This document shows, in pieces, positions 1 through 10,600 of a DNA stretch of 42,950 bases. This DNA is from Enterobacter sp. (lineage in GTDB: Bacteria > Pseudomonadota > Gammaproteobacteria > Enterobacterales > Enterobacteriaceae), in contig JALCNW010000036.1 of the NCBI GenBank assembly GCA_022649305.1, positions 1 through 42,950 of the forward strand, read 5' to 3'. The notes under the pieces are model-generated. The model worked only from the letters and a program-made list of their open reading frames with translations. It was not told the DNA's origin and ran no database searches. The stretch's first letter is position 1. Every line of letters starts with the position of its first letter. The position numbers and the translations under genes are program-made.

Positions 1-994
1 CAGAGTGAACATATTCCTTGTCGATTTGTTCGATCTGCTGAGCAATTACGCCACGGCGCTCTGTCTGCTCATCATCATCAAGGTAGTAGAATCGCTTAAA
101 CTCCATTTGACAGATGTTTTCAAGAGAATCAGCAACATCGAGATCGCCGTTGACGTGTTTAAAATCAATATCTGATGTTCCAACAGACTGCATCTGTGTC
201 CATGGAATGGTGGACGAAGGTGTATCCATAGCAGAACTAGCCAGGTTCCGGACAAAAAGATTACCGGACATTCCTGTGAAGATTTGCTGTCGGCGACTTA
301 GGTCATACCCGCATACAATTCCCGATCCTGATTGCGGCGCCCAGGCAGCACCACGGGCGTCAATGCCATAAAACCCTGATTCGGTACTCCCTAAAACGTT
401 CACAGTTGGAATACCGAAACCAAAATATCCAACCCCCAGGACATTGCCAGTATTAGGGCCAACATCCTTAGTGGCGGCACTTCCCAAACCGAGGTTTGTG
501 CGAGCGTCAGCATCATTCTTTGCACCTGTACCGCCCTGGCTGATACTGAGCGCGGTAGTCAGGCCGCTTAGGCTGGTTATATCGCTGTTAGCCCCTTTCT
601 TCGCCAGTGATTTCTGGCCCGGTACGGTAACGGCCACACCGTTAATCGTGATAGTGACGTCTGTAGTACCGTTCATCACATCAGCGAAACCGCTCATGTA
701 ACGCTGGTACATAGTGAATGTTTCAGCGATATCCTGCGCCAGACCGTCAACGCTAAGGCTGTCGCTCAGAAGAATGGCATATTTGGTTCCAGCAGGGATA
801 GCAGGGCTTGCCGCAGGTGTCACGGTGAGACTGGTTGCCCCGCCGATAGCAGTAATCTGGAATACCTTGGCAGGGCTGGTCAGCGCGATAACTGTGCATC
901 CGTTGCGGATAAGTGAGCCCGCAGCATTAAAGGCTGTACCCGTTCCGGTAAGCGTATTGCCGCTGACTGCAATCGTGCCTGTTGTGTAAATCAT
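1..994 (-). CDS. Tail fibre protein with C-terminal chaperone-like region (partial, runs off the left edge)
   Basis: This frame is open from an ATG at 994 to the left edge, about 331 codons with no stop, so the 3' end lies outside the window. A good ribosome site (GGAGAAAAT) precedes the ATG. The N-terminal part is rich in G, T, S and A (MIYTTGTIAVSGN), followed by a middle with the fibre-type motif SQGGTGAKNDADARTNLGLG. The last visible residues include RRGVIAQQIEQID, which resembles the S74/endosialidase-type intramolecular chaperone that trims and trimerises tail fibres. It follows the J gene, where lambda has its side-fibre genes, so it probably forms a receptor-binding fibre. The family call is firm; the chaperone domain is likely but cut off. 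Confidence 0.8.
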   Translation of the reverse strand, partial: MIYTTGTIAVSGNTLTGTGTAFNAAGSLIRNGCTVIALTSPAKVFQITAIGGATSLTVTPAASPAIPAGTKYAILLSDSLSVDGLAQDIAETFTMYQRYMSGFADVMNGTTDVTITINGVAVTVPGQKSLAKKGANSDITSLSGLTTALSISQGGTGAKNDADARTNLGLGSAATKDVGPNTGNVLGVGYFGFGIPTVNVLGSTESGFYGIDARGAAWAPQSGSGIVCGYDLSRRQQIFTGMSGNLFVRNLASSAMDTPSSTIPWTQMQSVGTSDIDFKHVNGDLDVADSLENICQMEFKRFYYLDDDEQTERRGVIAQQIEQIDKEYVHS

Positions 995-1008
995 ATTTTC
1001 TCCACGCA

Positions 1009-1032
1009 ATAAAAAACCCGCCGAAGCGGGTT
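1009..1032 (-). terminator. Rho-independent terminator after the J-like gene
   Basis: On the minus strand a perfect 7-bp stem (AACCCGC/GCGGGTT) with loop TTCG is followed by a T run. It lies 27 nt past the stop of the J-like gene and just before the fibre gene, so it probably reduces readthrough into the fibre gene. Confidence 0.8.
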
Positions 1033-1058
1033 ATAAATCAGGTTGAATATCAGGAAGG

Positions 1059-4000
1059 TCAGGCAAATGAGCCGGTACCGCGGGTAATGGTTAAAGTCGG
1101 GGATGATATGGTCTTACTTGCCGTTCCTGTTCCGGTAACCGTTATGGTCCCGGTTACAGTGGCGGAGGTAATCCCTCTCACTGCATGTCTTACTGTCATC
1201 CAGAGCCCGCCTGTCCCGGCAGGCACATTGATTGTGCCCAAATCTCGCGTGTTACCGTTGATGCTGAGAGTGATGGATACCGTTGTAGTGCCAGACAAAG
1301 AAGAAACAAAAATCAGCGACTCAAGAAGTGCTGATTTACTGAGTGCTGATGATGAGGAATCCGTAAACGTAATTGTTCGTGTCGCAACCCCGCCGCCGGA
1401 AATCTTAGCGTCACTGCCAATCCCCACGTTGGCAATATCACCGACAAAAGTGGTCGCCTCAACTGTCCCTTTGAAACTGCCATTAGTGGCGTATACCGTT
1501 CCACGGATCGTGACATTATTGAATGTCGCAAACCCAGATTTATTGATATGCCAGCCAACATTACCCGAGCCATCCCAGGTGGATGACTGTATGTAATTAC
1601 CAATTTTAGCGTTGGCAATTGTTCCATCCTGGATAAAGCTATCGCTTATGAAAGTTTGCCCGTTCTGGATAACAAATGGCAATGTAACGGCACCTCCTGC
1701 CTGGCTCATCACCGCAAATCGATCGGCAAGGACGAGAACCTGAGACTGCATACCAGATGGAGTATTCTGAACACCAATTCCCATGCCAGCGGCATACTGG
1801 TTGCCATTTGAATCAATAGCTACCTTGATGCTGTACATCGCATTCAGGTCGCCGTTGACGTTCGCAATGGCCTGCGCGTTGGTGGTGATCGCTGAAGTGT
1901 GCCCGTTGATGGTCGCCGTAATGCCGTTTATCTGCGTGGCCGTGGCCTGCTGATAATTGGAAAACGTCTGGTTCAGGCTGTTGATTGCTGCCTTGTTGCC
2001 GTTCACGTCAGTCTGCAAACTCAGCAGCGAACGCGCTGTTGCCTCCCTGTCGCTTGCCATAACATTATCAATACGATCGATGCTGGCCTTACTGTCACCG
2101 TACTGCGCGCTGAGTCTCACCTGCTGATCAACCTGCGCCAGCGTACTCGTTATTAGCGCGATGGAGTTACTCTGAATACCGCCGCTGGCCTTATCAGTTT
2201 GTGCACCCAGCTCTTCCAGGCGTGATGCCATTGAGGAATCGAGGTCCGTGACAACCTGGCTAAGGTCAGTGATTGATGCTGTATTCTGAGCACCTACAGC
2301 AGCTGCTGAATCAGCTTTGTCAGATGCGGCCTGAGTGGCAGCCGACAATTGACTTACCGCAGAAGCGCGAGCTTCAGTTTCCGTTGCTAACGCCTGGCGA
2401 ACATCAGTAATACCCGCTTCATTCTGTGCAGTTTGTGCCTCAAGACGAGTAACATCCGTGACGCGGGCTTCCGTCTCAGTAGCGATCACTTCCCGGAGCT
2501 GTTCGAATGTCGCAGAGTTAGCCCCCTGCTGCGCAGTCTGGCGCACAACAACATCAGCAATAGCCAGGGCGTTCCCAATGATTGCTTCTGCTGTCTGCTT
2601 ATTCGAACCTACTGCTGCAGCCAGACCATCGGCGTTCTCCTTAATCGCATCAGAAAGTTCGGCCAGTTTCTCGCTACTTTCTACGGCACTCTCAATCAGA
2701 TCCTTGAATACCTCAGAATCTTTAATCTCCTCCAGGATCACATCTGTGATGTCGGAAACATCGATGCTCGCCTGTCCGCGCACCCAGTCGGTGTATCCGG
2801 ACTCGTTGCCGCTGCGGTCCACCAGCTGCGCGCGGTACCAGAAAATCTGCCCAGCCTTAAGGCCCATCTGCTGATATTTGCGCTGTGGGTAAGGCACATC
2901 GGCCAGCAGCATCGCATCGTCCTCGGCACCGGTCAGGTTGTACTGAATTTCCGTCTTCAGCGTGTCGTCGGTATTCGCCGGGAATCCCCAGTTCAGCTCA
3001 ATACCGAATACCACGTTTTCAGAAGCGATGAAGCCGACAGGTTTCGGCGGATTACCCACTTTACCCGTAAGATTCACTTCTGATGATGTCGCCCACACCG
3101 ATGAAACGTCGCTGGCGTTCACCGCCCTGACGCGGACCAGATAGCGACCCGAGTAGATACCCTGCACTTCAAAACCGAGAGAAGACGTTCGGGGCACGCT
3201 TACCCAGTTTCCGCTGTCACGCCGCCATTCCGCCTCGTACGCAACTGCACCCTGAACAGCATCCCAGGCAATGCGCATGGTGGTAATCGCAATGTTCTGG
3301 TTAACCGTAGAGTAACTGTCTACGACAATATTTCCTGGTGGGGCCTGAACCCCAGGTGGAATGACACTGACTGGACGCTCGTCCAGTCTTGCGCCGGTAT
3401 CAACGGCGGAATAGATGTCAGGGTTGTAAGTCGTCCCGGTGACTTCGAAAGTGCCGTCGTTGTTGTCCCGCGTTCCCGTAACACGGAAAAGCGCTATAAA
3501 CAGATCGTCAGAGTCCACACCCCAGTTACATTCAGCCTCCGGCGTTTCGCTGTAGGATGTGGTGACAGTGACTGTGTTTCCGTTAACGGCCTGGACGGTT
3601 CTGGCCTGAGCTGTGCCTGATGGAAGATTCAAAAACAGCCGGTTCCCGGCCTTCACATCAGCGGCGCGATCGAGGGTTATGTTGCGGCCGTTAACCGCAC
3701 TCACCCTGCCGCCGATAGTTCTTCCGGCCAGCTCGTTAGCAGCCACGCCGATCACCTCCCCGACAGGGGGAACGTCCATGCCAGTACTGAAGGTCACCAC
3801 CTCGCCGATACCGTTAGTGAGCAGCGCCCAGCGCCCCCGCCGGTTTGCCTCTGACTGCCTGGTGCAGCCGATCGCAGTCATTTCGAGCTGACGATAATCG
3901 AAGCGCATGGCCAGATCGTTATCGTAAACAGGCTCAGGAGTGTCTTTATAGTGGTTGGCTGGGTCTGACCAGTTCACCAGCGCGGCAGTGTTTCGTGTGG

Positions 4001-5213
4001 TTTCACTCGGGTCCGAAAAGGTAAATTTACCCTCAACAACGCTGGCATGGTTATAGATGTGCCACACATCCCGTGGCATATCAGCCAGGACATACATCTT
4101 ATTGTCGCCCCAGTACGTCATGCCGCGAAATATACCAGCCAGGTCACGAAGTACGGTCCAGGCGTCATTACGGTCCTGGATATAAACGTTGCAACGAAAA
4201 CGAGGCTCCGTCCCGCTTCCGCCCTTGCCGTCGGGTACCGGCTGATCGCAATACTGGGCAATGCGATAAAGTTCCCATTTGTCTATCTGAGTCGCATCGA
4301 TTCTTTGACCCAGCCCGAAGCGCTCATTCAGAATGATGTCGTAATAAATCCAGGCAGGGTTATCCGTCCACGCCCATTTAAATACGCCCTCCCATGTACC
4401 AGAATAAGTGCGGGTTTCGGGATCATAAGTATCAGGTACACGGATGATTCGCCCTTTCGGATTGCACACAACCTGAGGAATGCCATTAGGGAACTGCTTT
4501 GCGTCAAACTCTACATACAGCAGCGCTGTGTTAACGTAGCGAAGTTTGGCGTCAATAATTTCAGTAACGGCCACAACGCGCATGGTGTCGACGATATTCA
4601 CGCTCGTGGAATCCGGCGTGATTCTGCGAACCCGTAACTGCCATCCAGTCGAGGCTTTTGGAAGGTTAACGCGGTGACTGCGCTCATAAAGCGACGTAGT
4701 TTTGTCATCGACCGCACCGTTAACCACCGTTTCATACGGCCCGCCATCGACCGACAGATCGATAGCATACTCAACGCGGGTGCCGACTTTATCACCGTTG
4801 TTTTTCTGGAGTAAAAGAGTTGGCCATCCCAGGCGAATTCGCAGCGCAGAGAGCTGCGTGTTGGATACCGCGCGCACGTACGGCACAGCCTGTTTCAGCT
4901 CGTATGAAACCTGAAGTTCGTTTTCAATGCCGGGGAAGCCCTGAATGTAGTCCTGGTCCTGAGTACCGGAACGGAACTCATATTTCACATTATTGAAGTT
5001 ATAACTTCCGTCGGCGTTCTGAAGAGGCGTGTAGGAAGATGAGTCACCAAGAAAAATGTTTTTACCATCAAGCCCGCCAGCGAACTCACCCTCTCCAAGC
5101 GCAATCAGCACCTTTGCCCTTGCAATGGACTGAATGCTGTCCGGTGCTTCAACGGGTGTTCGGGTCTGATTGCTGCCACCTTTACCGCGGCCTTTGATGA
5201 TTGTCGTCGTCAT
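1059..5213 (-). CDS. J: Tail tip / host-specificity protein J
   Basis: This 1,384-residue protein belongs to the lambda gpJ family, in which trimers form the central tail fibre that binds the receptor. Lambda J is 1,132 residues, so this one is longer. The N-terminal 600 residues hold the conserved tail-tip region. Two fibronectin-III-like segments follow at about 620-810. Next is a long Ala/Gln/Thr-rich heptad region at about 840-1110, probably coiled coil, then a Gly/Ser/Thr-rich C-terminal region (about 1110-1384) that is probably receptor-specific. It is the last gene of the K-I-J tail-tip series and is flanked by stem-loop terminators on both sides. Extra length in the coiled coil and tip suggests a different receptor from lambda. 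The family call is secure. Confidence 0.95.
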   Translation of the reverse strand: MTTTIIKGRGKGGSNQTRTPVEAPDSIQSIARAKVLIALGEGEFAGGLDGKNIFLGDSSSYTPLQNADGSYNFNNVKYEFRSGTQDQDYIQGFPGIENELQVSYELKQAVPYVRAVSNTQLSALRIRLGWPTLLLQKNNGDKVGTRVEYAIDLSVDGGPYETVVNGAVDDKTTSLYERSHRVNLPKASTGWQLRVRRITPDSTSVNIVDTMRVVAVTEIIDAKLRYVNTALLYVEFDAKQFPNGIPQVVCNPKGRIIRVPDTYDPETRTYSGTWEGVFKWAWTDNPAWIYYDIILNERFGLGQRIDATQIDKWELYRIAQYCDQPVPDGKGGSGTEPRFRCNVYIQDRNDAWTVLRDLAGIFRGMTYWGDNKMYVLADMPRDVWHIYNHASVVEGKFTFSDPSETTRNTAALVNWSDPANHYKDTPEPVYDNDLAMRFDYRQLEMTAIGCTRQSEANRRGRWALLTNGIGEVVTFSTGMDVPPVGEVIGVAANELAGRTIGGRVSAVNGRNITLDRAADVKAGNRLFLNLPSGTAQARTVQAVNGNTVTVTTSYSETPEAECNWGVDSDDLFIALFRVTGTRDNNDGTFEVTGTTYNPDIYSAVDTGARLDERPVSVIPPGVQAPPGNIVVDSYSTVNQNIAITTMRIAWDAVQGAVAYEAEWRRDSGNWVSVPRTSSLGFEVQGIYSGRYLVRVRAVNASDVSSVWATSSEVNLTGKVGNPPKPVGFIASENVVFGIELNWGFPANTDDTLKTEIQYNLTGAEDDAMLLADVPYPQRKYQQMGLKAGQIFWYRAQLVDRSGNESGYTDWVRGQASIDVSDITDVILEEIKDSEVFKDLIESAVESSEKLAELSDAIKENADGLAAAVGSNKQTAEAIIGNALAIADVVVRQTAQQGANSATFEQLREVIATETEARVTDVTRLEAQTAQNEAGITDVRQALATETEARASAVSQLSAATQAASDKADSAAAVGAQNTASITDLSQVVTDLDSSMASRLEELGAQTDKASGGIQSNSIALITSTLAQVDQQVRLSAQYGDSKASIDRIDNVMASDREATARSLLSLQTDVNGNKAAINSLNQTFSNYQQATATQINGITATINGHTSAITTNAQAIANVNGDLNAMYSIKVAIDSNGNQYAAGMGIGVQNTPSGMQSQVLVLADRFAVMSQAGGAVTLPFVIQNGQTFISDSFIQDGTIANAKIGNYIQSSTWDGSGNVGWHINKSGFATFNNVTIRGTVYATNGSFKGTVEATTFVGDIANVGIGSDAKISGGGVATRTITFTDSSSSALSKSALLESLIFVSSLSGTTTVSITLSINGNTRDLGTINVPAGTGGLWMTVRHAVRGITSATVTGTITVTGTGTASKTISSPTLTITRGTGSFA

Positions 5214-5223
5214 ATCGCGTCCA

Positions 5224-5248
5224 TAAAAAAGCCACCGTCAGGTGGCTT
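5224..5248 (-). terminator. Intercistronic stem-loop between I and J
   Basis: On the minus strand an 8-bp stem (AAGCCACC/GGTGGCTT) with loop TGAC is followed by six T's. It sits in the 52-nt gap between the I-like and J-like genes, so it is probably a partial terminator that sets I/J ratios. Confidence 0.7.
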
Positions 5249-5265
5249 GCAGTACGTGGTTTGGT

Positions 5266-5853
5266 TTATTGCTGATCTTCTGCATAAACCCCGGCGGATA
5301 TAATGGCGCCGCCAATTTCCCGTTGCCCATAAAGCAGGGGGACGGGATTGCCAGATGCCGTCGTGTTAACGGGACCACCAAACGCATAGGAGGGTTTGTT
5401 ATCAGGTTCCTGACGCATTCGCAGACCTGAAACCTGAGGAGAGAGCATTTGCACTACACCGCCAACGGCCATAGAACCAGCTGCGGCATAGAGTGCCATT
5501 TGTGTGCTTGCTGCCCATCCTATTGGGTTCCACCAGGTAAAGGCTGCAATTGCGGCGGCAGTAACAATTTGAAAGAGGCCCGCCCTTTTACTACCGCGTA
5601 TGACAGGGATAATGCGGATCTCATCGCCAGGCCCAAGAAGATCAAACTCTTCCTTGCCTATGTTTATTTGGTTTCGGAAGATGACAAAATCCAGCCCTTT
5701 CGCTCTGGTCTCGCGCAAGTAAGCATCAAATCCATCAATGGTGTTAGAAAGCGCCCTGAAAACTTCGCTGGCGGACGTTAGTGCACGGCGATGTGTCCTG
5801 CCAAATCGCTGAGCCATTGAGCCGCTGAGTTTGATAACGGTTTTTCTTTCCAT
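5266..5853 (-). CDS. I: Tail assembly protein I
   Basis: This 195-residue protein has the lambda gpI pattern. It has an N-terminal ubiquitin-like region (MERKTVIKLSGSMAQRFG, then a segment predicting loops around GPGDEIRIIPVIRGSK). A central hydrophobic stretch follows at about 95-135 (FQIVTAAAIAAFTWWNP ... AAGSMAVGGVVQML), and then a C-terminal segment with PVPLLYGQREIGGAIISAG. Lambda I is needed to assemble the tail tip but is not found in the virion; that is family knowledge. The ATG at 5853 coincides with the last base of the K gene stop (TAATG), so translation is probably coupled. It sits between K and J as in lambda. Confidence 0.9.
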   Translation of the reverse strand: MERKTVIKLSGSMAQRFGRTHRRALTSASEVFRALSNTIDGFDAYLRETRAKGLDFVIFRNQINIGKEEFDLLGPGDEIRIIPVIRGSKRAGLFQIVTAAAIAAFTWWNPIGWAASTQMALYAAAGSMAVGGVVQMLSPQVSGLRMRQEPDNKPSYAFGGPVNTTASGNPVPLLYGQREIGGAIISAGVYAEDQQ

Positions 5854-6563
5854 TACATCAAATCCTTATAACGCAGAATTTTGATGGTACGGTCACGGTA
5901 ATAGCCACCGTAGGGAATACGCTGGCTTAGCTGGCCATACATGTGATGCAGTAGCATGTTGCCATCAAGCAAAATCCCGGCATGGTTCGGGACCGTAGAC
6001 TGTACCTGCATGATAACCATGTCGCCTGGCTGAGCGGGACCGTCGTACTCACGGAAACCGCATTCTCGCCAGTTATCCATATAAAGGTTTTCGCCCTGCT
6101 CCCACCAGTGGCGATCTACGCTGTAGTTGGGCAGTTCAATTCCGTGATCGATGCGGAAATAATCCATGATGAGAGACCAGCAGTCTGCGTGCCCGAGAAC
6201 AAACTGGCGCCCAGTTAGGGGTCGGTCTCCGCGAGGCATGACGGTGCGAATGTCTCCCTCCGGCCACGATGCAATAACCCAGGGCAGTTCCGTGGCATCA
6301 CACATCAGCATGTCGAGCTCGCTCGGCTGAGTTGTCGCGCCGTCACCGGGATGACTGTGGACGATCGCCACCACAGTGCCCTGCTCTTCGGCGGTGGCAT
6401 AATCCTCAGGATTCAGTTCAAACTGTTCATTCGGCGATTCCGCCTGATTTTTGCAGGGGATGTATTTCTCAACCCGCCCCTTTTGGATAACTACGCCACA
6501 GCACTCTTCAGGGAAGGATGCGGCGGCATGCGCCAGAATGGCGCTAACTGTTTTCTCGCGCAT
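5853..6563 (-). CDS. K: Tail assembly protein K: JAMM/MPN plus NlpC/P60 peptidase
   Basis: This 236-residue protein has two peptidase-like domains. The N-terminal half carries the JAMM zinc-peptidase pattern: E20 in PEECCG, then H69-S-H71, S81 and D84 in HSHPG...SELD. The C-terminal half is NlpC/P60-like, with C118 in HADCWSL, H184 in PNHAGIL and a third polar residue near LLHHM (about 196). Lambda K has the same architecture and is required for tail-tip assembly. The NlpC domain may cleave or bind peptidoglycan peptides during assembly or entry, which is inference. The start is an ATG two bases after the L gene stop. All key catalytic residues appear to be present. Confidence 0.93.
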   Translation of the reverse strand: MREKTVSAILAHAAASFPEECCGVVIQKGRVEKYIPCKNQAESPNEQFELNPEDYATAEEQGTVVAIVHSHPGDGATTQPSELDMLMCDATELPWVIASWPEGDIRTVMPRGDRPLTGRQFVLGHADCWSLIMDYFRIDHGIELPNYSVDRHWWEQGENLYMDNWRECGFREYDGPAQPGDMVIMQVQSTVPNHAGILLDGNMLLHHMYGQLSQRIPYGGYYRDRTIKILRYKDLM

Positions 6564-6565
6564 TA

Positions 6566-7324
6566 TTATCCTCTCAGAAGCGAAGCGCCGGGGAACCCGC
6601 CATAATCCAGCTGTTCATTCTCTCCGAAACGAGGTTTACAGCCCGTTGACAGCAGTCCGGAGCAAACATCCTTCGAAGGATCGTCTACCTGGTTCCCGTC
6701 TTTGTCGAACCAGCCGTTTTGCCCGGCGTAGGTGCAGCCATTTCCGGTTTTGTACCAGCCCCTCATGCACCATGTGCACATTGGCTGAATTTGCCGGGTC
6801 GGAATGAGTTGCCCGCGCAGATCGGCTGGGCTGGAAAGCTCAAACTCTACGGTTTCATCATCTGAGCCTGATTTACGGTCGATGTAATAAACCTGTTTGC
6901 GCTCCTCGTTGGGATTCGCAGTCGGATTCCCGCCAGGAAAATTTCTTGCATCCAGGTAGTGGACGAAGGTGTCATGGATGATCACCTTTGCTTTAGCCAT
7001 CCCCTGAAACCTTCGGCACATCGCGCCAATCGTGCCGCTGATGTTTGCAACGGTGAGAGACGGTCGTGAACTCTGTCCGTCACTGCTGACAGATATGCCG
7101 GTTAGTTCATACGGCCACGCGCCATACTCCTGCCCCTGCCACCACACTGATTTCAGCTCAAGTTTTGACTCGTCGCCGCCTGCGGCGATGATTTCCGCCT
7201 CGGTGTGCGGGATTGTCTCGTTGTGAAAGCGAAGAATACCCGCACCGAAAGCTGATCCGTCCACCTCGATCAGGCGGACGCGCTTACCCGGCTCCAGTTT
7301 CTGGACATCAGATGAAATACTCAT
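6566..7324 (-). CDS. L: Tail tip protein L (Fe-S cluster type)
   Basis: This is a lambda gpL homologue of 252 residues from the ATG at 7324. I chose this start rather than one 28 codons upstream because its ATG overlaps the M gene stop as ATGA, the usual coupling in this operon. The C-terminal third holds five cysteines (MCTWC, NGC, DVC, TGC). In lambda L, conserved C-terminal cysteines bind an iron-sulfur cluster; here the spacing is consistent with that. The protein joins the tail tip between M and K. It is immediately followed by K, with a 2-nt gap. The family call is secure; cluster binding is inferred from the family. Confidence 0.92.
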   Translation of the reverse strand: MSISSDVQKLEPGKRVRLIEVDGSAFGAGILRFHNETIPHTEAEIIAAGGDESKLELKSVWWQGQEYGAWPYELTGISVSSDGQSSRPSLTVANISGTIGAMCRRFQGMAKAKVIIHDTFVHYLDARNFPGGNPTANPNEERKQVYYIDRKSGSDDETVEFELSSPADLRGQLIPTRQIQPMCTWCMRGWYKTGNGCTYAGQNGWFDKDGNQVDDPSKDVCSGLLSTGCKPRFGENEQLDYGGFPGASLLRG

Positions 7325-7659
7325 GGATGGTATGCCTGTATGAATGTGCTGCTGAGGGTGTATTTTTTGTTGCCGTGGGTAGATATCTGGAAGGATTCCG
7401 CGCGCCATAAGCCTGAGGGCTCAAGCGGCGGCTTCCAGATAAATGACTTCCACCCGGCATGACTGTTGAGAAAGTTTTTTATGGCCTGAATGTAAGCCTC
7501 GTCGCCGGTAAAGCTCACGCTCCATTGAGGTGTTACCGGGTTGATACCATCCCCTGCCACCTGCGTATAGCCATCGCCAAACTGTGCCTTTCGGGTACGA
7601 AAATTTGTATCAACCTGAGAGGCAACCTTTGGGCACCATCTGAAGGTTTCTACTGTCAT
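7321..7659 (-). CDS. M: Minor tail protein M
   Basis: This 112-residue protein matches the lambda gpM family in size (lambda M is 109 residues) and in position between the tape measure and L. Typical segments are MTVETFRWCPK at the start and WSVSFTGDEAYIQAIKNFL in the middle. The start at 7659 was chosen because AGGGAG lies about 9 nt upstream and because it begins 2 nt after the tape-measure stop. A longer in-frame start at 7686 would overlap the H gene. M is needed to build the tail tip after H is loaded in lambda. Confidence 0.9.
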   Translation of the reverse strand: MTVETFRWCPKVASQVDTNFRTRKAQFGDGYTQVAGDGINPVTPQWSVSFTGDEAYIQAIKNFLNSHAGWKSFIWKPPLEPSGLWRAESFQISTHGNKKYTLSSTFIQAYHP

Positions 7660-7661
7660 GG

Positions 7662-10600
7662 TTAAACTCCCTTGATTAATCGCCACAGAGGCGAGCCCGG
7701 CATGCTGGCCTGTTCGTTAATGACGCCAGTGATGGCATCCTTAAGCTGCCTGCCTGCTGCTCCAGCAGTACCCTGACTGGCCGCCTGTGGATTTCCGCCC
7801 TGGATATTGATATCGCCGAAGTTAACTGAAGGTACACCGCCAGAGACCTGAGGGGTGCCAACTGCCCTAACGCCCAGCGAACCATCAGCGGCGCGCGTGA
7901 GCGGCATAATAGCTTCCGGACCCGCCTCGCCGAAAACGCCCGCCCCTTTGGCAAAAGCAAACAGCTGAGGCGTCTGAAAAACGCCATTGCTGTAAGCGCT
8001 CAGGGACGGAGAGTCGTAAACATTACCCTTCGCATTAAAGGTAAAGTTCGCGCCGGCATTCTGAATAGCGGTACCGCTGCTGGCGGTTGCGGCTGACGAG
8101 GCGCCAAAACTGAACAGTGATCCAATTGAGCTGACGCCATTAGCAACAGCCATGTTGACCAGAACGTTCTGGATAATCTTCAGTACGCTCACGCCCCAGT
8201 CCTTCCAGCTGTCAACGTTGCCATTGAGCATGTCGGTGATCGTGGTGACCGCGCCACCCATGGCCTGCTTCATGCCGTCAGCAGCCATGGAAGAATAATC
8301 AGTAGCTTCGTCCACCCAGTTCGCATACCCCTCAGACAAGCCCGTCATCCAGTCGTCACGCTGCGCATCAGAAGCGACGTAATATCCCTCCTGGTCGCGC
8401 AGACGCTCTTCGAGGTAGCGCTTATTAAGTGCCAGCCCCTGCTGATAGAACGTCTCGTCGATTTCACCAGCCTGACGCTGGCGGAGAAGATCGGTATTCT
8501 TCTGCTCGAACTCCTTACGCAGATTGAACTGCTCCTGAAGTCTTTCACGAAACCTGGTTCCCTGCCCGTATCCCAGCAGTTGCGCTTCATTGGCTGCGCG
8601 GGCGCTGGCGTTACTGTCAGCAAGGTTGGCTTCGTAATTTCGCAGTTGCTCATGCAATTTAACCTGGTCAATCAGCGCAGCATTCTGCAATACCGTCTTT
8701 TTCTGGGCTTCTGTCAGAGAAGCAAGCTCCCCCTGGCTGACCTGGTATTTAACCTTCGCCAGTTCAGTATTCTGGCCTTGCAGGGCAATCTGCTCTTTTT
8801 GCTGCTTTATAAGGCGCTTATAGACATCCTCTGTTTTCTCGCCTTCGGTTTTACCGCCCTTCGCCTTAGGTTTGTTGGCCTCATTATTCCGCCATTCAGC
8901 AAGACCGTTATTAATCAACTCCTGACGGCCTGTCTGGAATTGCGGAGCACTGGTTAACCCCAGGTCATCGGCTGCATAACTCAGTCGCAGATGCTCTTTT
9001 GCTTCACCCTTCAGGCGTGACAACTCCAGATCCCGACGGCTCTTTTCGAGGGCATCGGTTTGCTTTTTGTCGAGGTCGGTCTGAGGAAGTCTGAGAGGGA
9101 CGTTCGCCAGCCCCTGACGTGCCATAAGAAGTTGATTACCCAGACCAAGTAACCGGTTAAATTCGTCATGCTGGCCATTCATCAACAGGAGAGATTGATA
9201 AGCCCGGTTCTGATTGGCGGCCTCCTCCCGAATTAATGTCACCCGTCGGTGTTCAAGTCCTTCAAGCACCTGTTGAATAGAAGCCGATTTTTCCTGCATC
9301 TGAGCAAGTCTTTCTTGCTCAGATGATAACTGCTCTGTAGCCGTAGCCAGCCCACGAGTTACAGTGTCCAAAGATGTCAGGTGGTTAATCATGAAACCAC
9401 CGCTGGTCGTTGGGCCAGGATTGCTGATAACTGACTGATAACCAGCTATCTGTTCTTTCAGGCTTTCAATCTTGCTTTTTTGTACATTGATCAGCCTGTT
9501 CTGCTCATTCAATGCTGCGCGCGTTTTCTCGGCATTGTCTGAAGCTTCAGGCAGAGACATTGCCCTCGACTTTTTACTGACTTCATCTATTGTGCTGGCG
9601 TATTCAAGAGCAGAGCGACGCGCCTGCTCTTGGTTTTGATACACCGCATACCAGGCACCAGCACCCAACATTACCAAACCAGGAACTCCGCCGATGAGGC
9701 CAAGTGCACCGCTCATAAGGCGAGTGCCAACTGATGTCACACTGTTGAGGTTGCTCTGAGTGGAGACGCGATTTGCCAGATTTCTGTCTCTGGCTGCCTC
9801 CGCGGTAGCCAGCCGTCTTTCAGCGATAGCTTGGGTATCGGCATTTTTTGCAGCCACCAGCCCAGCCTGCGCACGCTCAAGCGCAGTTCTTGCCCTGACT
9901 TTTTCTGTGGCGGAGCCACTTGCAAGAGCAGTAGTCAGTCTGGCTTGAGCTGCTGTAACTTTTGCTTCTGCGGCCGCAATTTTTTCTTGCTGAGCGGCCT
10001 GAACATCTGCACTTCGCGATCGCTGAACCGCCTGCTGGGCCCGATAAACTTCAGCCCTGGAAGCTGCAACAGCAGACTGAGCCGCTTTGTCCTGCGCGAC
10101 AGTAAGGGCAACCTCTGATTTCGCAGCTGAAATTAGCGCACCTGTTGCACTCGTGGCGCTGGTTACAACTCCGCTGAGGTATCTTGCCAGCCCAACGCCA
10201 ACAAGCGCTCCAGCTACTGTTGTTATTGTGGACATGTTGTCAGCAACGTCACTAAGCGCACCGCTTACTGCTGATGAGGTAAAAGAATCAAGCGTCTGAG
10301 CAACACTGTCCAGGCCACCAGATAGGGCATCGGTAGCACCAGTAGCCTGGTTGACACCTCCCACCCACGCCATGAATGAGTTAGTGACTTTTTGTAGGGA
10401 GCCGGAAACAGTTTGTGGCATGTTGGCAAATTCGCCCTGCAGTGCTCCCAGCTGGCTCATTAAAGCTGGCACAACCTTATCAATCGTAAGTTGCCCCTGA
10501 TCAGCCATGCTCTTCAGGTCTTTGCGTGCCACGCCCATTCCGGCGGCAAGCGCTCGGATTACGCGATCACCCGCTTCGTTAACGGCGTTAAATTCCTCAC

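Noticed and set aside
982..1596. Plus-strand frame of 204 codons at the J gene end
   Set aside because: It covers the terminator and the J 3' end; the low-complexity Val/Pro-rich translation is typical of an antisense shadow.
2433..3083. Plus-strand frame of 216 codons inside the J-like gene
   Set aside because: It is fully contained in the clearly homologous J gene on the other strand and has no recognisable protein pattern.
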